From positions 992,001-1,056,000 of the forward strand of contig NZ_JARKMR010000001.1 in NCBI RefSeq assembly GCF_029350975.1: a stretch of 64,000 nucleotides of DNA, written 5' to 3'. The number at the start of each line of letters is the position of its first letter. Positions within the stretch are counted from its first letter, which is position 1. Source of the stretch: Maribacter zhoushanensis (lineage in GTDB: Bacteria > Bacteroidota > Bacteroidia > Flavobacteriales > Flavobacteriaceae). This document shows, piece after piece, positions 30,417-39,900 of the stretch. The translations under genes were made by a program, and so were the position numbers. Below the pieces are notes generated by a model. The model was not told the origin of the DNA, made no database searches, and saw only the letters and a program-made list of their open reading frames with translations.

Positions 30417-30473
30417 GTGAAGTATTCGCTATCTTCAAAGGGGTTAGATGTTTTTTACATTTTATAAATCACT

Positions 30474-31076
30474 ATGAAGATAAAATCAATTTATATTGTC
30501 CTAATATTATCTATCACAGGTTTGCTATTTGCATTAGCCAATACGACAAAAACCGCAACATATGAACTTGTAGATGACCAAGCTCAAAATGCTAATGATG
30601 ATTATAATAAGATGATGGATGTACTTACCCATCAACGTTGTATGAATTGTCATCCAAGTGATAACATTCCTAAACAAGGTGATGATAGTCACCCGCATTA
30701 TTTTGGTATGGCAAGGGGCAAAAATGATCATGGTTTTGAAGCTACTAATTGTAATACTTGTCATCAATCTGAAAATAATTTAAATTCTGGAGTTCCTGGT
30801 GCACCGCATTGGGCATTGGCGCCAGCTTCAATGGCGTGGGAAGGATTAACCAGAGAAGAAATAGCAGAACGCTTATTAGATAAAAATATAAATGGAAATA
30901 GAAGTCATGATGAGCTGGTTAAACATATGACCGAAGATGATTTAGTGCTTTGGGCTTGGCAACCTGGTGTTCATGCAAATGGAGAACAACGTACAGTACC
31001 ACCGGTTTCTAAAGAGGATTTTAAAAAAGCTGTTGAAAACTGGTTTGCTAATGGAGCCGTAATTCCTTCTAAATAA
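30474..31076 (+). CDS. Diheme c-type cytochrome, partner of a molybdenum hydroxylase
   Basis: 200 residues with an N-terminal hydrophobic signal (IYIVLILSITGLLFALA) and two heme c motifs, CMNCH at 56-60 and CNTCH at 93-97. These would attach hemes after export to the periplasm. It is followed after 9 nt by the [2Fe-2S] subunit and then the molybdopterin subunit, so it most likely accepts electrons from that enzyme and passes them to the respiratory chain. The association is inferred from gene order; the heme motifs are seen directly. Confidence 0.85.
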   Translation: MKIKSIYIVLILSITGLLFALANTTKTATYELVDDQAQNANDDYNKMMDVLTHQRCMNCHPSDNIPKQGDDSHPHYFGMARGKNDHGFEATNCNTCHQSENNLNSGVPGAPHWALAPASMAWEGLTREEIAERLLDKNINGNRSHDELVKHMTEDDLVLWAWQPGVHANGEQRTVPPVSKEDFKKAVENWFANGAVIPSK

Positions 31077-31085
31077 TAAAATTTT

Positions 31086-31577
31086 ATGAAAATTTCCTTA
31101 ACTGTTAACGGTGAACTCAAAACTGTTGAAATAGCAGATGAAAATACACCTCTACTTTGGGTAATTAGAGATACTCTAGATTTAAAAGGAACAAAATTTG
31201 GGTGTGGAAAAGCAGCTTGTGGAGCATGTACTTTACACGTAGATGGTGAAGCGGTGCGATCATGTTCCTATCCTGTGAAATTTGCTGAGGGTAAAAAAGT
31301 AACTACTATTGAAGGGTTGGGCGATAGAGAAAATCCGCATCCTGTTCAACAAGCTTGGATAGAAGAAATTGTGCCACAATGCGGCTATTGCCAGCCAGGC
31401 TTTATGATGGCTACGGCTGCTCTTTTAAATAAAGTGCCTAAACCTACAGATGAAGATATTGATAAGAATATTATAAATGTATGTCGTTGCGGTACGTATT
31501 ATCGTATGAGAAAAGCAATACACAAAGCAGCTAATTTGCAGTTAGAAAAAGAAAATAACCAATCTAAAGAATTGTAA
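31086..31577 (+). CDS. [2Fe-2S] subunit of a xanthine-oxidase-family dehydrogenase
   Basis: 163 residues, the length of small subunits such as IorA or CoxS. The plant-type cluster motif [17 protein letters not shown] is in the N-terminal domain, and the second cluster is formed by [10 protein letters not shown] and [10 protein letters not shown]. It shuttles electrons from the molybdenum site. There is no signal peptide of its own, so it probably travels with the Tat-dependent large subunit, which starts 3 nt downstream. Confidence 0.93.
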   Translation: MKISLTVNGELKTVEIADENTPLLWVIRDTLDLKGTKFGCGKAACGACTLHVDGEAVRSCSYPVKFAEGKKVTTIEGLGDRENPHPVQQAWIEEIVPQCGYCQPGFMMATAALLNKVPKPTDEDIDKNIINVCRCGTYYRMRKAIHKAANLQLEKENNQSKEL

Positions 31578-31580
31578 TTC

Positions 31581-33746
31581 ATGGCTGATAAAGATAATGG
31601 TTCAAAAAAAGTATCTAGACGTAAGTTTCTGGTAAAAGGAGGACTTGGTACTATTGGTGTTGTTGCAATTGGTGCGTATATATTTAGAAACCCTATTCGA
31701 AGAGAGTTGTTAAGTTTCGCAAATTCATTAGAAGCGCCGTATGTTGATAATACGGATAAACCTATGGTGTGGTTTGAGGTAACTACGAATAATGAAATAT
31801 TATTGCATTCTCCTAAAATGGAAATGGGGCAAGGAACCTTTACGGGAATTGCTCAAATGGCTGCAGATGAACTTTCTGTTTCTATGAGCCAAATTAATGT
31901 TGTTCATGCGGCATCATCTACCGGTAACGTTGATAGTTTTGCTACAGGTGGTAGTACCTCAATTTCAGGATTATGGCAACCCTTAAGAGAGCTCGCTGCT
32001 ATGCTTAGGGTTATGTTGATTAAAGAAGCCGCTCGTAAAATGAATGTCGATAGCAATCAACTTACGGTTGAAGACGGAGTCATTTCCGGCAACGGCAAAA
32101 CATTGACTTATGCCCAAGCTGCTGAGGGAGTTGAAAATTGGGAGGTGCCAGATGTACCAGATTTAAAGGATATAAAGGAATATAAATATATAGGTAGACC
32201 GGTACCTAGGGTAGATTTAGATGCCAAAGTGTATGGTGACCCCATTTTTGGAATGGATGCAGATATGCCAGGTATGCTTTACGGTGCTGTTGTAAGACCT
32301 TCTAAAATTGGATCAACCTTTGTTAGTGCGGATATTTCTGCGGCGGAGAATATGCCCGGAGTGGTGAAGATAATTGTTGAAGATGATTTTGTAGGTGTTG
32401 TCGCAAATTCTATGATAGAAGCTGAACATGCCAAAGATGCCATTAATGTAACTTGGGAAAGCTTTGAGAATTTAGACACTGCTGCCATCACTAAAATGAT
32501 GACGGTAGGTAATGGAAATGCTACTACTATTCAGAAAAATGGTGCTGCTTTTGACGAAGGTGATGATTTTGAAACATTGGAATTTAGAAGTCCTATTGGA
32601 GCACATGCACAAATAGAACCGAATGGAGTAGTTGCTTCTGTGGAAAGTGACAGTGCTACGATAAAAATTTCAACCCAAGTGGTTAGTATTACTAGAAAAG
32701 AGGTTGCAAAACGTTTAGGTTTAGATACCGAAAAAGTAAATATTGTGCCTACTTATCTAGGCGGTGGTTTTGGTAGAAGGTTGCATACGCCACATGCTGT
32801 ACAGGCAGCTGTAATGTCTAAAGCTGTAGGTAAGCCTGTGAAATATTTTTTTAGTAGAAAAGAGGAATTTCAGCATGATATGTTTCGCCCTCCAACACAT
32901 CATATTATAAAAGGTAAATTAAACAGTGAAGGTTTATTAGATACGCTTGAACATGAGTTTGTAAGTGGTGATGTGGCTACGGATTCGGCATTGATACCTA
33001 ACGCGTTGACTAACTTTTTAGGGGCAGATGTAGGCGCTATTCGTGGTGGGTTTATTCAATACACGGCTATTCCTAATTTTAAAACGGTTTATTGGCATGT
33101 AGAGTTACCGTTTGCAACCAGTTGGTGGCGTAGTTTAGGTTTATTGGCAAATACCTTTGCCATGGAAAGTTTTATAGATGAAATGGCGTTAAAAGCCAAT
33201 AAAAATGCGGTAGATTTTAGATTACATCAAATAGGGGATGAGCCAATAGATAAACGTCTTAAAAATGTAATTAAGGCTGCTGCCGAAAAAGCAAATTATA
33301 CTGAAGAAGTTATTAATGGTCGTGCTATGGGCTTTGCAGCTTCTATAGATGCGAATACTCCTTGTGCTCAGGTAGCCGAGGTTTCTATAGTTGATAATGA
33401 AATTAAAGTACATAAAGTAACCGTTGCTATGGATCCTGGTTTAGCGGTAAATCCTGATCAGATACGAGCACAATGTGAAGGATGTGTTATTATGGGTATG
33501 AGTGCTGTGCTATACGAACAAATGTTTGTGGAGGATGGGGAATTAACACCAACCATATACGGACCGTATCAAATGGCTTTAATGAAGAACGCTCCTAAAG
33601 AAATTGACGTGGTATTGCTACAAGGTAAAGACACACCTGGTGCAGTGGGCGAGCCTCCATTGGGTCCTATTGGTGCGGCGATAGCAAATGCAGTTAGAAG
33701 ATTAACGGGACAAAGATTGACCGAATTACCATTACAACTTTCTTAG
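31581..33746 (+). CDS. Molybdopterin subunit of an IorB-like hydroxylase, Tat-exported
   Basis: 721 residues. The N terminus has a twin-arginine signal, SRRKFLVKG at 12-20, followed by a hydrophobic stretch (GTIGVVAIGAYIF). The aldehyde oxidase/xanthine dehydrogenase fold shows LHSPKMEMGQGTFTGIAQMA, TYLGGGFGRRLHTPHAVQAA and the C-terminal GAVGEPPLGPIGAAIANAVR with the catalytic Glu. Members oxidise aldehydes or N-heterocycles such as isoquinoline with water as oxygen source. With the cytochrome and the [2Fe-2S] protein upstream it forms a complete exported three-gene unit. The substrate is unknown. Confidence 0.9.
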   Translation: MADKDNGSKKVSRRKFLVKGGLGTIGVVAIGAYIFRNPIRRELLSFANSLEAPYVDNTDKPMVWFEVTTNNEILLHSPKMEMGQGTFTGIAQMAADELSVSMSQINVVHAASSTGNVDSFATGGSTSISGLWQPLRELAAMLRVMLIKEAARKMNVDSNQLTVEDGVISGNGKTLTYAQAAEGVENWEVPDVPDLKDIKEYKYIGRPVPRVDLDAKVYGDPIFGMDADMPGMLYGAVVRPSKIGSTFVSADISAAENMPGVVKIIVEDDFVGVVANSMIEAEHAKDAINVTWESFENLDTAAITKMMTVGNGNATTIQKNGAAFDEGDDFETLEFRSPIGAHAQIEPNGVVASVESDSATIKISTQVVSITRKEVAKRLGLDTEKVNIVPTYLGGGFGRRLHTPHAVQAAVMSKAVGKPVKYFFSRKEEFQHDMFRPPTHHIIKGKLNSEGLLDTLEHEFVSGDVATDSALIPNALTNFLGADVGAIRGGFIQYTAIPNFKTVYWHVELPFATSWWRSLGLLANTFAMESFIDEMALKANKNAVDFRLHQIGDEPIDKRLKNVIKAAAEKANYTEEVINGRAMGFAASIDANTPCAQVAEVSIVDNEIKVHKVTVAMDPGLAVNPDQIRAQCEGCVIMGMSAVLYEQMFVEDGELTPTIYGPYQMALMKNAPKEIDVVLLQGKDTPGAVGEPPLGPIGAAIANAVRRLTGQRLTELPLQLS

Positions 33747-33756
33747 CTGGCTGCTA

Positions 33757-35193
33757 TTATTTGGAATTTTTCTGATTGGCAATATTCTTGATCATTCCGC
33801 CAAAAATGAAGTAATGAAATGGTACTATACTGTACCAATATAATCTACCACGTAAGCCACGTGGTCTAAAGGTTGCGGTTTGGTGAAGTACATTATTTTC
33901 ATCAATCTTAAACTCTAACCAAGCTTCACCTGGTAGTTTCATTTCTGCGAATAACAATAATCGTTTCGTTTTTTTATCGGCTAATAGAACCCGCCAAAAA
34001 TCTAACGAATCTCCAGCAAATATTTTATTGGCGTGGGTGCGACCTCTACGTAGTCCTACGCCTCCAGATAATTTATCTAAAAAGCCTCTAATTTTCCACA
34101 GCCAATTTCCATAGTACCAACCCGTTTCTCCGCCAATACTCCAAATTCTTTGTAATACTTCATTTGGGTTGTTCACTTTTACGTGTTTATAATCTTTTAA
34201 TATGCCGTATTTAGGTACTTGTATGTGCTTTTCTAAATTGTCATGTATACGACCGCTCACCATACTATCTTTCCAGCTGCTAATTACCAAGTTTTGCTCA
34301 ATTTTTTTGAACGCAAGATCAATGGCATTCTTATACGTATGTGGTGTAATATTGAGAATTTTTTGTAGCCTTTTGTCTTTGGCGACGACTTCTATACGCA
34401 TACTGTCTACAAGGTTCAATGCTAATTTATAGGAAGTTGAGGTTACAAAATATAACCAATAGGAAGACAGTTTAGGTGTCATGACAGGTACTGTCCAGAT
34501 ATAATTTTTAAACCCACGAACCTCTGCATATTGGTGCAGCATTTCTTTATAGGTCAATACATCAGGTCCTGCAATATCAAAAGAGTCATTGTAGGTTTCT
34601 TCATGCCCTAATACGCCGGTTAAAAAAGAAATAACGTCACGTATGGCTATGGGCTGCGTTTTTGTAAGAACCCATTTGGGCGTAATCATAACCGGGAGTT
34701 TTTCGCATAGGTCACGAATAATTTCAAAAGAAGAACTGCCGGAACCAACTATAATACCGGCTCTTAAAACGGTAAGGTTAAAATTACCTTCGTATAAAAT
34801 CTCTTCTACGTTTTTTCTTGACTGTAAATGTTTGGATAAATTGTCGTCGTTTACAATACCACTCAAATAAACAACTTGTTTAATTTGAGTTTTTTCTACC
34901 ATGATATTGAAGTTTTTGGCTGTTTGTGCCTCCATACTATCAAAATCTTGAGTTGAAGAACTCATGGAGTGTATTAGAAAATAGGCAGCATCAATATCGT
35001 TAGGAATACTATTTGGTTTTGGTTCCTCTAAAAAGTCGATTTCTATAACTGAAATCCTTTTTCTGGTATCTGCATCTACTGATAATCTAGCTTCGTTACG
35101 TACAGCACAAACTACCTCATGCCCCATATCTAGAAGCTGAGGTAAAAGTCGCATACCTATATAACCATTGGCACCAGTGAGTAGTATCTTCAT
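33757..35193 (-). CDS. SDR-family protein with C-terminal DUF2867
   Basis: 478 residues. The N-terminal Rossmann domain starts at once with LLTGANGYIGMRLLPQL (TGxxGxxG at 6-13) and continues with an atypical NmrA/SDR core (AAYFLIHSM, VVYLSGIVNDD, RAGIIVGSGSSSFEIIRDL). The C-terminal third (GWYYGNWLWKIRGFLDKLSG, RRGRTHANKIFAGDSLDFWR) is the DUF2867 region. The function is unknown; such proteins are usually annotated as NAD(P)-binding. Its start codon overlaps the stop of the upstream gene by one base, so translation of the two is probably coupled. Confidence 0.85.
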   Translation of the reverse strand: MKILLTGANGYIGMRLLPQLLDMGHEVVCAVRNEARLSVDADTRKRISVIEIDFLEEPKPNSIPNDIDAAYFLIHSMSSSTQDFDSMEAQTAKNFNIMVEKTQIKQVVYLSGIVNDDNLSKHLQSRKNVEEILYEGNFNLTVLRAGIIVGSGSSSFEIIRDLCEKLPVMITPKWVLTKTQPIAIRDVISFLTGVLGHEETYNDSFDIAGPDVLTYKEMLHQYAEVRGFKNYIWTVPVMTPKLSSYWLYFVTSTSYKLALNLVDSMRIEVVAKDKRLQKILNITPHTYKNAIDLAFKKIEQNLVISSWKDSMVSGRIHDNLEKHIQVPKYGILKDYKHVKVNNPNEVLQRIWSIGGETGWYYGNWLWKIRGFLDKLSGGVGLRRGRTHANKIFAGDSLDFWRVLLADKKTKRLLLFAEMKLPGEAWLEFKIDENNVLHQTATFRPRGLRGRLYWYSIVPFHYFIFGGMIKNIANQKNSK

Positions 35194-35705
35194 TATTTAG
35201 GTATTTTAAACATCTTAAAGATGTAATAAATTGGCAATAGGGTTGCAACTGCTACAATTATTAATGATAGGCTTGAGATTTGAAACCCTATGTCTATTTT
35301 ATAAGCTAGCAATATGGTTTCTATAATTACAGGAGTAGCTATTATTGATATTAACAAGTTCATGTATATCAACATTTGTAATGACATTTTATAAACTTGT
35401 GGAGCATTGTTTTCTGTTACCTTAACCGGATAATTCATGTTCCATGGTTTTACTTTTCTGATAATTAAATATAGCATTACGTAAGTAAAACACATTATCA
35501 AGGGTAGCGTCCAAATAGTATTTTTTTCGCCATAACCGTCAACGTCTCCTTTGTAATTAAAATGTGAAGGAATAGTTTCGGGCAAGTCAGCATAAAAAAT
35601 CGCAATGGCTAATAAATTTAAGGCTAATAGTATCCACCCAATGAAAATCAACCTTTGTTGATTTTTTGTAAGATTTATATCTATTTTGGGTAAATCTGCG
35701 AACAT
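35193..35705 (-). CDS. DUF1648-type membrane protein
   Basis: 170 residues with about four membrane segments (LIFIGWILLALNLLAIAIFY; WTLPLIMCFTYVMLYLII; MLIYMNLLISIIATPVII; LIIVAVATLLPIYYIFKMF). The motif LPETIPSHFNYKGDVDGYG between the first two segments is the DUF1648 signature, seen in SdpI-like immunity and membrane proteins. It is probably in the inner membrane. It lies in a three-gene leftward unit with one base between it and the upstream unknown gene. Confidence 0.8.
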   Translation of the reverse strand: MFADLPKIDINLTKNQQRLIFIGWILLALNLLAIAIFYADLPETIPSHFNYKGDVDGYGEKNTIWTLPLIMCFTYVMLYLIIRKVKPWNMNYPVKVTENNAPQVYKMSLQMLIYMNLLISIIATPVIIETILLAYKIDIGFQISSLSLIIVAVATLLPIYYIFKMFKIPK

Positions 35706-35706
35706 A

Positions 35707-36132
35707 TTATAGGTCTTCTATAGAGGTTGGTGCGTTATCGGCTTTGTAGCCTAATAATTTTTTAAAGAATTTCTGTACCGCTTTGGTGTCAGATGCTACT
35801 TTGATGAAATAATGATCTTTGTAAATGGAATATACTGAAGCTTCGCCTTTGTACATAGAGAGTTTGTAATAGGGGACGACCAAGGCGTATGATTCTAATA
35901 ATGATCTAAACCCAACTATTATTCCCTTAGGTCTCATTTCAATATTACAAGTGTCTCTGTTGTTATCTAAAATCAACAAATTTCTAATTTCTATACTGGT
36001 TTCTGTAATTACAAGTTTAGGAGAACCAATACCGTTCAATGCCCATCTTTCTTTCAAGGTAAAAGGCTTGCCTACTTCAGTGTCAATTTTCCTTGAAATC
36101 TCTTTATTGTTATAAGTTACGTTTACGAGCAT
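35707..36132 (-). CDS. Conserved-looking cytosolic protein of unknown function
   Basis: 141 residues. No signal peptide or membrane segment. The sequence is beta-rich in pattern (LVNVTYNNKEISRKI, PKLVITETSIEIRNLLIL, YALVVPYYKLSMYKGEASVY) with a basic C-terminal helix (VQKFFKKLLGYK). I do not recognise the family. It is the first gene of the unit with the DUF1648 and SDR proteins (gaps of 1 nt and minus 1 nt), and it diverges from argS. Coding status is supported by this tight arrangement and by clean codon use. Confidence 0.7.
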   Translation of the reverse strand: MLVNVTYNNKEISRKIDTEVGKPFTLKERWALNGIGSPKLVITETSIEIRNLLILDNNRDTCNIEMRPKGIIVGFRSLLESYALVVPYYKLSMYKGEASVYSIYKDHYFIKVASDTKAVQKFFKKLLGYKADNAPTSIEDL

Positions 36133-36218
36133 GGTAAATTTGTTGCGCAGTTTTCATTAAAGTTAACGAAATGCCGAATGATTGCCGCATCTGTTCAGCT
36201 TAAAGCATAAAAAATGAT

Positions 36219-36226
36219 TAATTTTG
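36219..36226 (+). promoter_or_regulatory. -7 element upstream of argS
   Basis: TAATTTTG is an exact match to TAnnTTTG, 21 nt before the GTG start of argS. There is no clear TTG at the -33 distance (CTGTTC lies there), so this is a partial promoter. Another TAAATTTG at 36135-36142 could act as a second start. Confidence 0.5.
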
Positions 36227-36247
36227 CAGCCTTAATTAAACGTTTTG

Positions 36248-38029
36248 GTGAATATTCAAGAGGTACTATCAGATAAAGTAAAAGAAGCGGTAAAATCTAT
36301 TTTTGACAAGGAATTGCCAAATGTAGAGTTTCAACCTACGCGTAAAGATTTTGAAGGAGATATCACAATAGTGGTTTTCCCAATGTTACGTGTGGTTAAG
36401 GGTAACCCTGTTCAAATTGGTGAGCAAATTGGTGCTTACTTAGAAGAGCATGTTGCTGCCGTAGCTGGCTTTAACGTGATTAAAGGATTCTTGAATATCG
36501 TTATTAACGATGGTTTCTATCTAGATTTTTTCAATTCTATTATTGCTACCGAAAATTACGGTTATGTAAAAGAATCTGATGATGCGGTAATGGTAGAATA
36601 TTCTTCACCAAATACCAATAAACCATTACACCTAGGGCATATTCGTAATAACTTATTAGGATATTCTGTTGCAGAAATTTTAAAGGCATCTGGTAAGAAG
36701 GTTTATAAAACTCAAATTATCAATGACCGTGGTATTCATATTTGCAAGAGTATGGTGGCTTGGCAGAAATTTGGGAACGGAGAAACGCCGGAGTCTACAG
36801 GGTTAAAAGGAGATAAGCTAGTTGGTAATTATTATGTGGCTTTTGATAAATCATATAAAGAACAAATAGCGGAGTTGGTTGCTAACGGTACGGAACAGAA
36901 AGTTGCTGAAAAAGAAGCGCCAATTTTATTGGAAGCTCAAGAAATGCTTTTAAAGTGGGAGTCTGGAGACGAAGAAACCGTTGCACTTTGGAAAACCATG
37001 AACGGTTGGGTGTACAAAGGTTTTGAAGTGACTTATAAAAATCTTGGAGTTGATTTTGATACGCTGTATTATGAAAGTGATACGTATCTTTTAGGAAAAG
37101 ATGTTGTTGCCGAAGGATTGAAAAAAGGTGTGTTCTTTAAAAAAGAAGATGGCAGTGTTTGGATCGATTTGACCGAAGATGGGTTAGATGAAAAAATTGT
37201 ACTTCGCTCAGATGGTACCGCAGTATACATGACTCAAGACATTGGTACTGCTATACAACGTGTAAAAGACCATCCAGATGTAAACGGAATGGTGTATACC
37301 GTAGGAAATGAGCAAGATTACCACTTTAAAGTTTTATTTCTGATTCTGCAAAAACTTGGTTTTTCTTGGTCTAACAAACTACATCACTTAAGTTACGGGA
37401 TGGTTGATTTACCTAGCGGAAAAATGAAAAGTAGGGAAGGTACAGTTGTAGATGCCGATGATCTTATGGCTGATATGACTCAAACTGCTGCAAATATTTC
37501 AGAAGAGTTAGGAAAGCTTGATGACTATAACGAAGAAGAAAAGCAATCACTTTATAAAATGATTGGTTTAGGGGCTTTAAAATATTACATATTAAAAGTA
37601 GATCCTAAAAAACGAATTTTGTTTGATCCAGAAGAGTCGGTAGATTTTCAAGGGAATACGGGTCCATTTATTCAATATACTTATGCGCGTATTCAGTCTA
37701 TTTTAAGAAAGGCAGAAAGTATGGGAATCGATACTTCTAATGATGCTAAGGTTAAAGCGCTTCATAGCAAGGAAAAGGAGTTGATCAAGCAACTACAGTT
37801 ATTCCCAGATACTATTCAATTAGCTGCAGATAATTATAGTCCGGCTTTGATTGCAAACTATACGTATGACTTGGTTAAAGAGTTTAATTCTTTCTATCAG
37901 CAAGTCTCTATTTTAGGTGAAACTGATGATGCTAAAAAGGCATTACGTGTTCAATTATCTAAAAAAGTTGCAGAGGTGATACAAGATGCCTTTAGTTTAT
38001 TGGGCGTTTCGGTTCCTGAACGTATGTAG
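36248..38029 (+). CDS. argS: Arginyl-tRNA synthetase
   Basis: 593 residues, a class I synthetase that charges tRNA-Arg. I place the start at GTG 36248 (reading MNIQEVLSDKVKEAV); a TTG directly before it at 36245 is the only in-frame alternative, and there is no ATG near. HIGH is present as PLHLGHIRNNLLG, and the KMSKS-like loop as KMKSREGTVVD. The N-terminal Arg-specific domain and the C-terminal anticodon-binding helices (TYARIQSILRKAE) are complete. It diverges from the 35707-36132 gene. Confidence 0.97.
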   Translation: MNIQEVLSDKVKEAVKSIFDKELPNVEFQPTRKDFEGDITIVVFPMLRVVKGNPVQIGEQIGAYLEEHVAAVAGFNVIKGFLNIVINDGFYLDFFNSIIATENYGYVKESDDAVMVEYSSPNTNKPLHLGHIRNNLLGYSVAEILKASGKKVYKTQIINDRGIHICKSMVAWQKFGNGETPESTGLKGDKLVGNYYVAFDKSYKEQIAELVANGTEQKVAEKEAPILLEAQEMLLKWESGDEETVALWKTMNGWVYKGFEVTYKNLGVDFDTLYYESDTYLLGKDVVAEGLKKGVFFKKEDGSVWIDLTEDGLDEKIVLRSDGTAVYMTQDIGTAIQRVKDHPDVNGMVYTVGNEQDYHFKVLFLILQKLGFSWSNKLHHLSYGMVDLPSGKMKSREGTVVDADDLMADMTQTAANISEELGKLDDYNEEEKQSLYKMIGLGALKYYILKVDPKKRILFDPEESVDFQGNTGPFIQYTYARIQSILRKAESMGIDTSNDAKVKALHSKEKELIKQLQLFPDTIQLAADNYSPALIANYTYDLVKEFNSFYQQVSILGETDDAKKALRVQLSKKVAEVIQDAFSLLGVSVPERM

Positions 38030-38408
38030 TTAAGTTTATTCCGTCTTATTATTTACTATTCTTTATGTCATGTTCATTCATGGGCATATGTCATTACGCA
38101 CTATGGATCCGTATCTATTGGTGTGTATTGATAATACGTTTTGTAGTATACTTTTATTCTTAAAGTCTAAGAACACTTTTAACTCGTATATATATTCAGA
38201 ATTTCTTAAAAGTACTTCTATCACTAATGCTAACATGGTATTCGTCAATGGCAGTTCTGGAAAAGAGTTTTTCAAAATATTATAGTAAAGAACATCTAAA
38301 AGTATTTCATCAACAGTATAGAGTTGGGCCTCGTTGATGATATCGATAGATGTTTTTGAGAGGAAGTTTATGAAAATAGAATTCCTTTTTTGCCCCACAA
38401 GCAACTTT

Positions 38409-38442
38409 AGAGCATCCATTTATAGTGGATGCTCTTTTGTTT
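38409..38442 (+). terminator. Intrinsic terminator upstream of ffh
   Basis: AGAGCATCCA 38409-38418 pairs perfectly with TGGATGCTCT 38426-38435 around a seven-base loop and is followed by TTTTGTTTTG. The T-rich side shows that it works on the plus strand. It belongs to whatever is transcribed between argS and this point. Confidence 0.88.
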
Positions 38443-38486
38443 TGTTTATTTTCTAGCACTTGCTACGAATTTTGCATTGATATTAT

Positions 38487-38494
38487 TAAATTTG
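38487..38494 (+). promoter_or_regulatory. -7 element of ffh
   Basis: TAAATTTG matches TAnnTTTG exactly, 22 nt before the ffh ATG. A TTG at 38460-38462 lies 24 nt upstream, longer than the usual spacer. It sits after the terminator, so ffh very probably has its own promoter here. Confidence 0.6.
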
Positions 38495-38516
38495 TAACCC
38501 CTTAAAAAAGAAAAGA

Positions 38517-39854
38517 ATGTTCGATAATTTAAGCGATAAGCTAGACAAGGCATTACATGTACTAAAAGGACATGGTCAGATTACAGAAATTAATGTTGCA
38601 GAGACTACCAAAGAAGTACGCCGAGCCTTATTGGATGCGGATGTTAACTTTAAAATAGCCAAAGAATTTACCAATAGGGTAAAAGAAAAGGCATTGGGGC
38701 AAGATGTATTGACCACCTTACAACCTGGTCAGTTAATGGTCAAGATTGTAAAAGATGAGTTAACCCAATTAATGGGTGGTGAGTCAGAAGGTATTAATCT
38801 GTCCGGTAATCCATCGGTTATTTTAATGTCTGGTTTACAGGGTTCTGGTAAAACTACCTTTTCTGGTAAACTTGCTAATTTTCTAAAAACAAAAAAAACT
38901 AAAAAGCCGTTATTGGTTGCTTGTGATGTGTATCGTCCGGCGGCAATTGATCAGTTGCACGTAGTTGGTGAGCAAATTGGTGTTGAAGTATTTTCTGATA
39001 GAGGAAATACCGATCCAGTAGCTATTTCTAAAGCTGGTATAGCACATGCAAAGGCAAACGGACATAATGTGGTCATCATTGATACCGCTGGTCGTTTGGC
39101 TGTTGATGAGGCTATGATGAATGAAATATCTGATATTCATAAAGCGATACAACCTCAAGAGACTTTGTTCGTAGTAGATTCTATGACAGGTCAAGATGCT
39201 GTAAATACGGCAAAGGCATTCAATGATATCTTGAATTTTGATGGTGTTATCTTAACCAAATTAGATGGTGATACTCGTGGTGGTGCCGCTATTTCTATTA
39301 AATCTGTGGTAGATAAACCAATTAAATTTATTGGTACCGGTGAGAAGATGGAGGCTATTGATGTTTTCTATCCATCACGTATGGCAGATCGTATCTTGGG
39401 TATGGGTGATGTAATTTCGCTTGTAGAAAGGGCTCAAGAGCAGTTCGATGAAGAGGAAGCTAGAAAAATCCAAAAGAAGATTGCTAAGAATAAATTTGGA
39501 TTCGATGATTTCCTGAGCCAAATTCAGCAAATTAAGAAGATGGGTAATATGAAAGATCTTATGGGGATGATACCTGGCGCGGGTAAAGCCTTAAAAGGTT
39601 TGGATATTGATGATGATGCCTTCAAACATATAGAAGCAATTATTTATTCCATGACTCCAGAAGAGCGTTCTACACCTTCTAAATTAAATGCAAGTAGAAA
39701 AAAGCGTATTGCAAAAGGTTCTGGTAGAGAAGTTCAAGAAATCAATCAGCTATTAAAGCAGTTTGACCAAATGAGCAAGATGATGAAAATGATGCAAGGC
39801 GGTGGCGGTAAGAAGATGATGCAGATGATGGGTGCCATGAAAGGAATGAAATAA
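38517..39854 (+). CDS. ffh: Signal recognition particle protein Ffh (SRP54)
   Basis: 445 residues. Ffh binds signal sequences of membrane proteins as they leave the ribosome and delivers them to FtsY with GTP. Domains: N (about 1-90), G with GLQGSGKTTFSGKLA, DTAGRLAVDEAMM and TKLDGDTRGG, and the Met-rich M domain at the C terminus (MSKMMKMMQGGGGKKMMQMM). The NGxM-type linker region DFLSQIQQIKKMGNMKDLMG is normal. folD follows after 46 nt and is probably co-transcribed. Confidence 0.98.
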   Translation: MFDNLSDKLDKALHVLKGHGQITEINVAETTKEVRRALLDADVNFKIAKEFTNRVKEKALGQDVLTTLQPGQLMVKIVKDELTQLMGGESEGINLSGNPSVILMSGLQGSGKTTFSGKLANFLKTKKTKKPLLVACDVYRPAAIDQLHVVGEQIGVEVFSDRGNTDPVAISKAGIAHAKANGHNVVIIDTAGRLAVDEAMMNEISDIHKAIQPQETLFVVDSMTGQDAVNTAKAFNDILNFDGVILTKLDGDTRGGAAISIKSVVDKPIKFIGTGEKMEAIDVFYPSRMADRILGMGDVISLVERAQEQFDEEEARKIQKKIAKNKFGFDDFLSQIQQIKKMGNMKDLMGMIPGAGKALKGLDIDDDAFKHIEAIIYSMTPEERSTPSKLNASRKKRIAKGSGREVQEINQLLKQFDQMSKMMKMMQGGGGKKMMQMMGAMKGMK

Positions 39855-39900
39855 AGACCGAATAATACAACCTAACAACACAACTTAAAGAGAAGCGGAT

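Larger units (their letters stand above)
38030..38516 (+). other. 487-nt gap with a terminator and hairpin but no convincing gene
   Basis: Between argS and ffh there is an inverted repeat, TCATCAAC 38307-38314 with GTTGATGA 38333-38340, and a strong plus-strand terminator at 38409-38442. Short frames exist on both strands (plus 38070-38285, minus 38078-38419, and a plus frame ending SFSKYYSKEHLKVFHQQY before a stop near 38339), but none is recognised. The terminator lies 380 nt after argS, which suggests a plus-strand transcript here: a small RNA, a decayed gene, or simply the 3' end of the argS mRNA. Confidence 0.5.

Noticed and set aside
38070-38285. Plus-strand open frame of 71 codons after argS
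   Set aside because: The sequence looks unlike a folded protein, has no recognisable motif and overlaps another open frame on the other strand.
38078-38419. Minus-strand open frame of 113 codons between argS and ffh
   Set aside because: Its ATG lies inside the hairpin of a plus-strand terminator, no promoter or ribosome site precedes it, and I do not recognise the protein.
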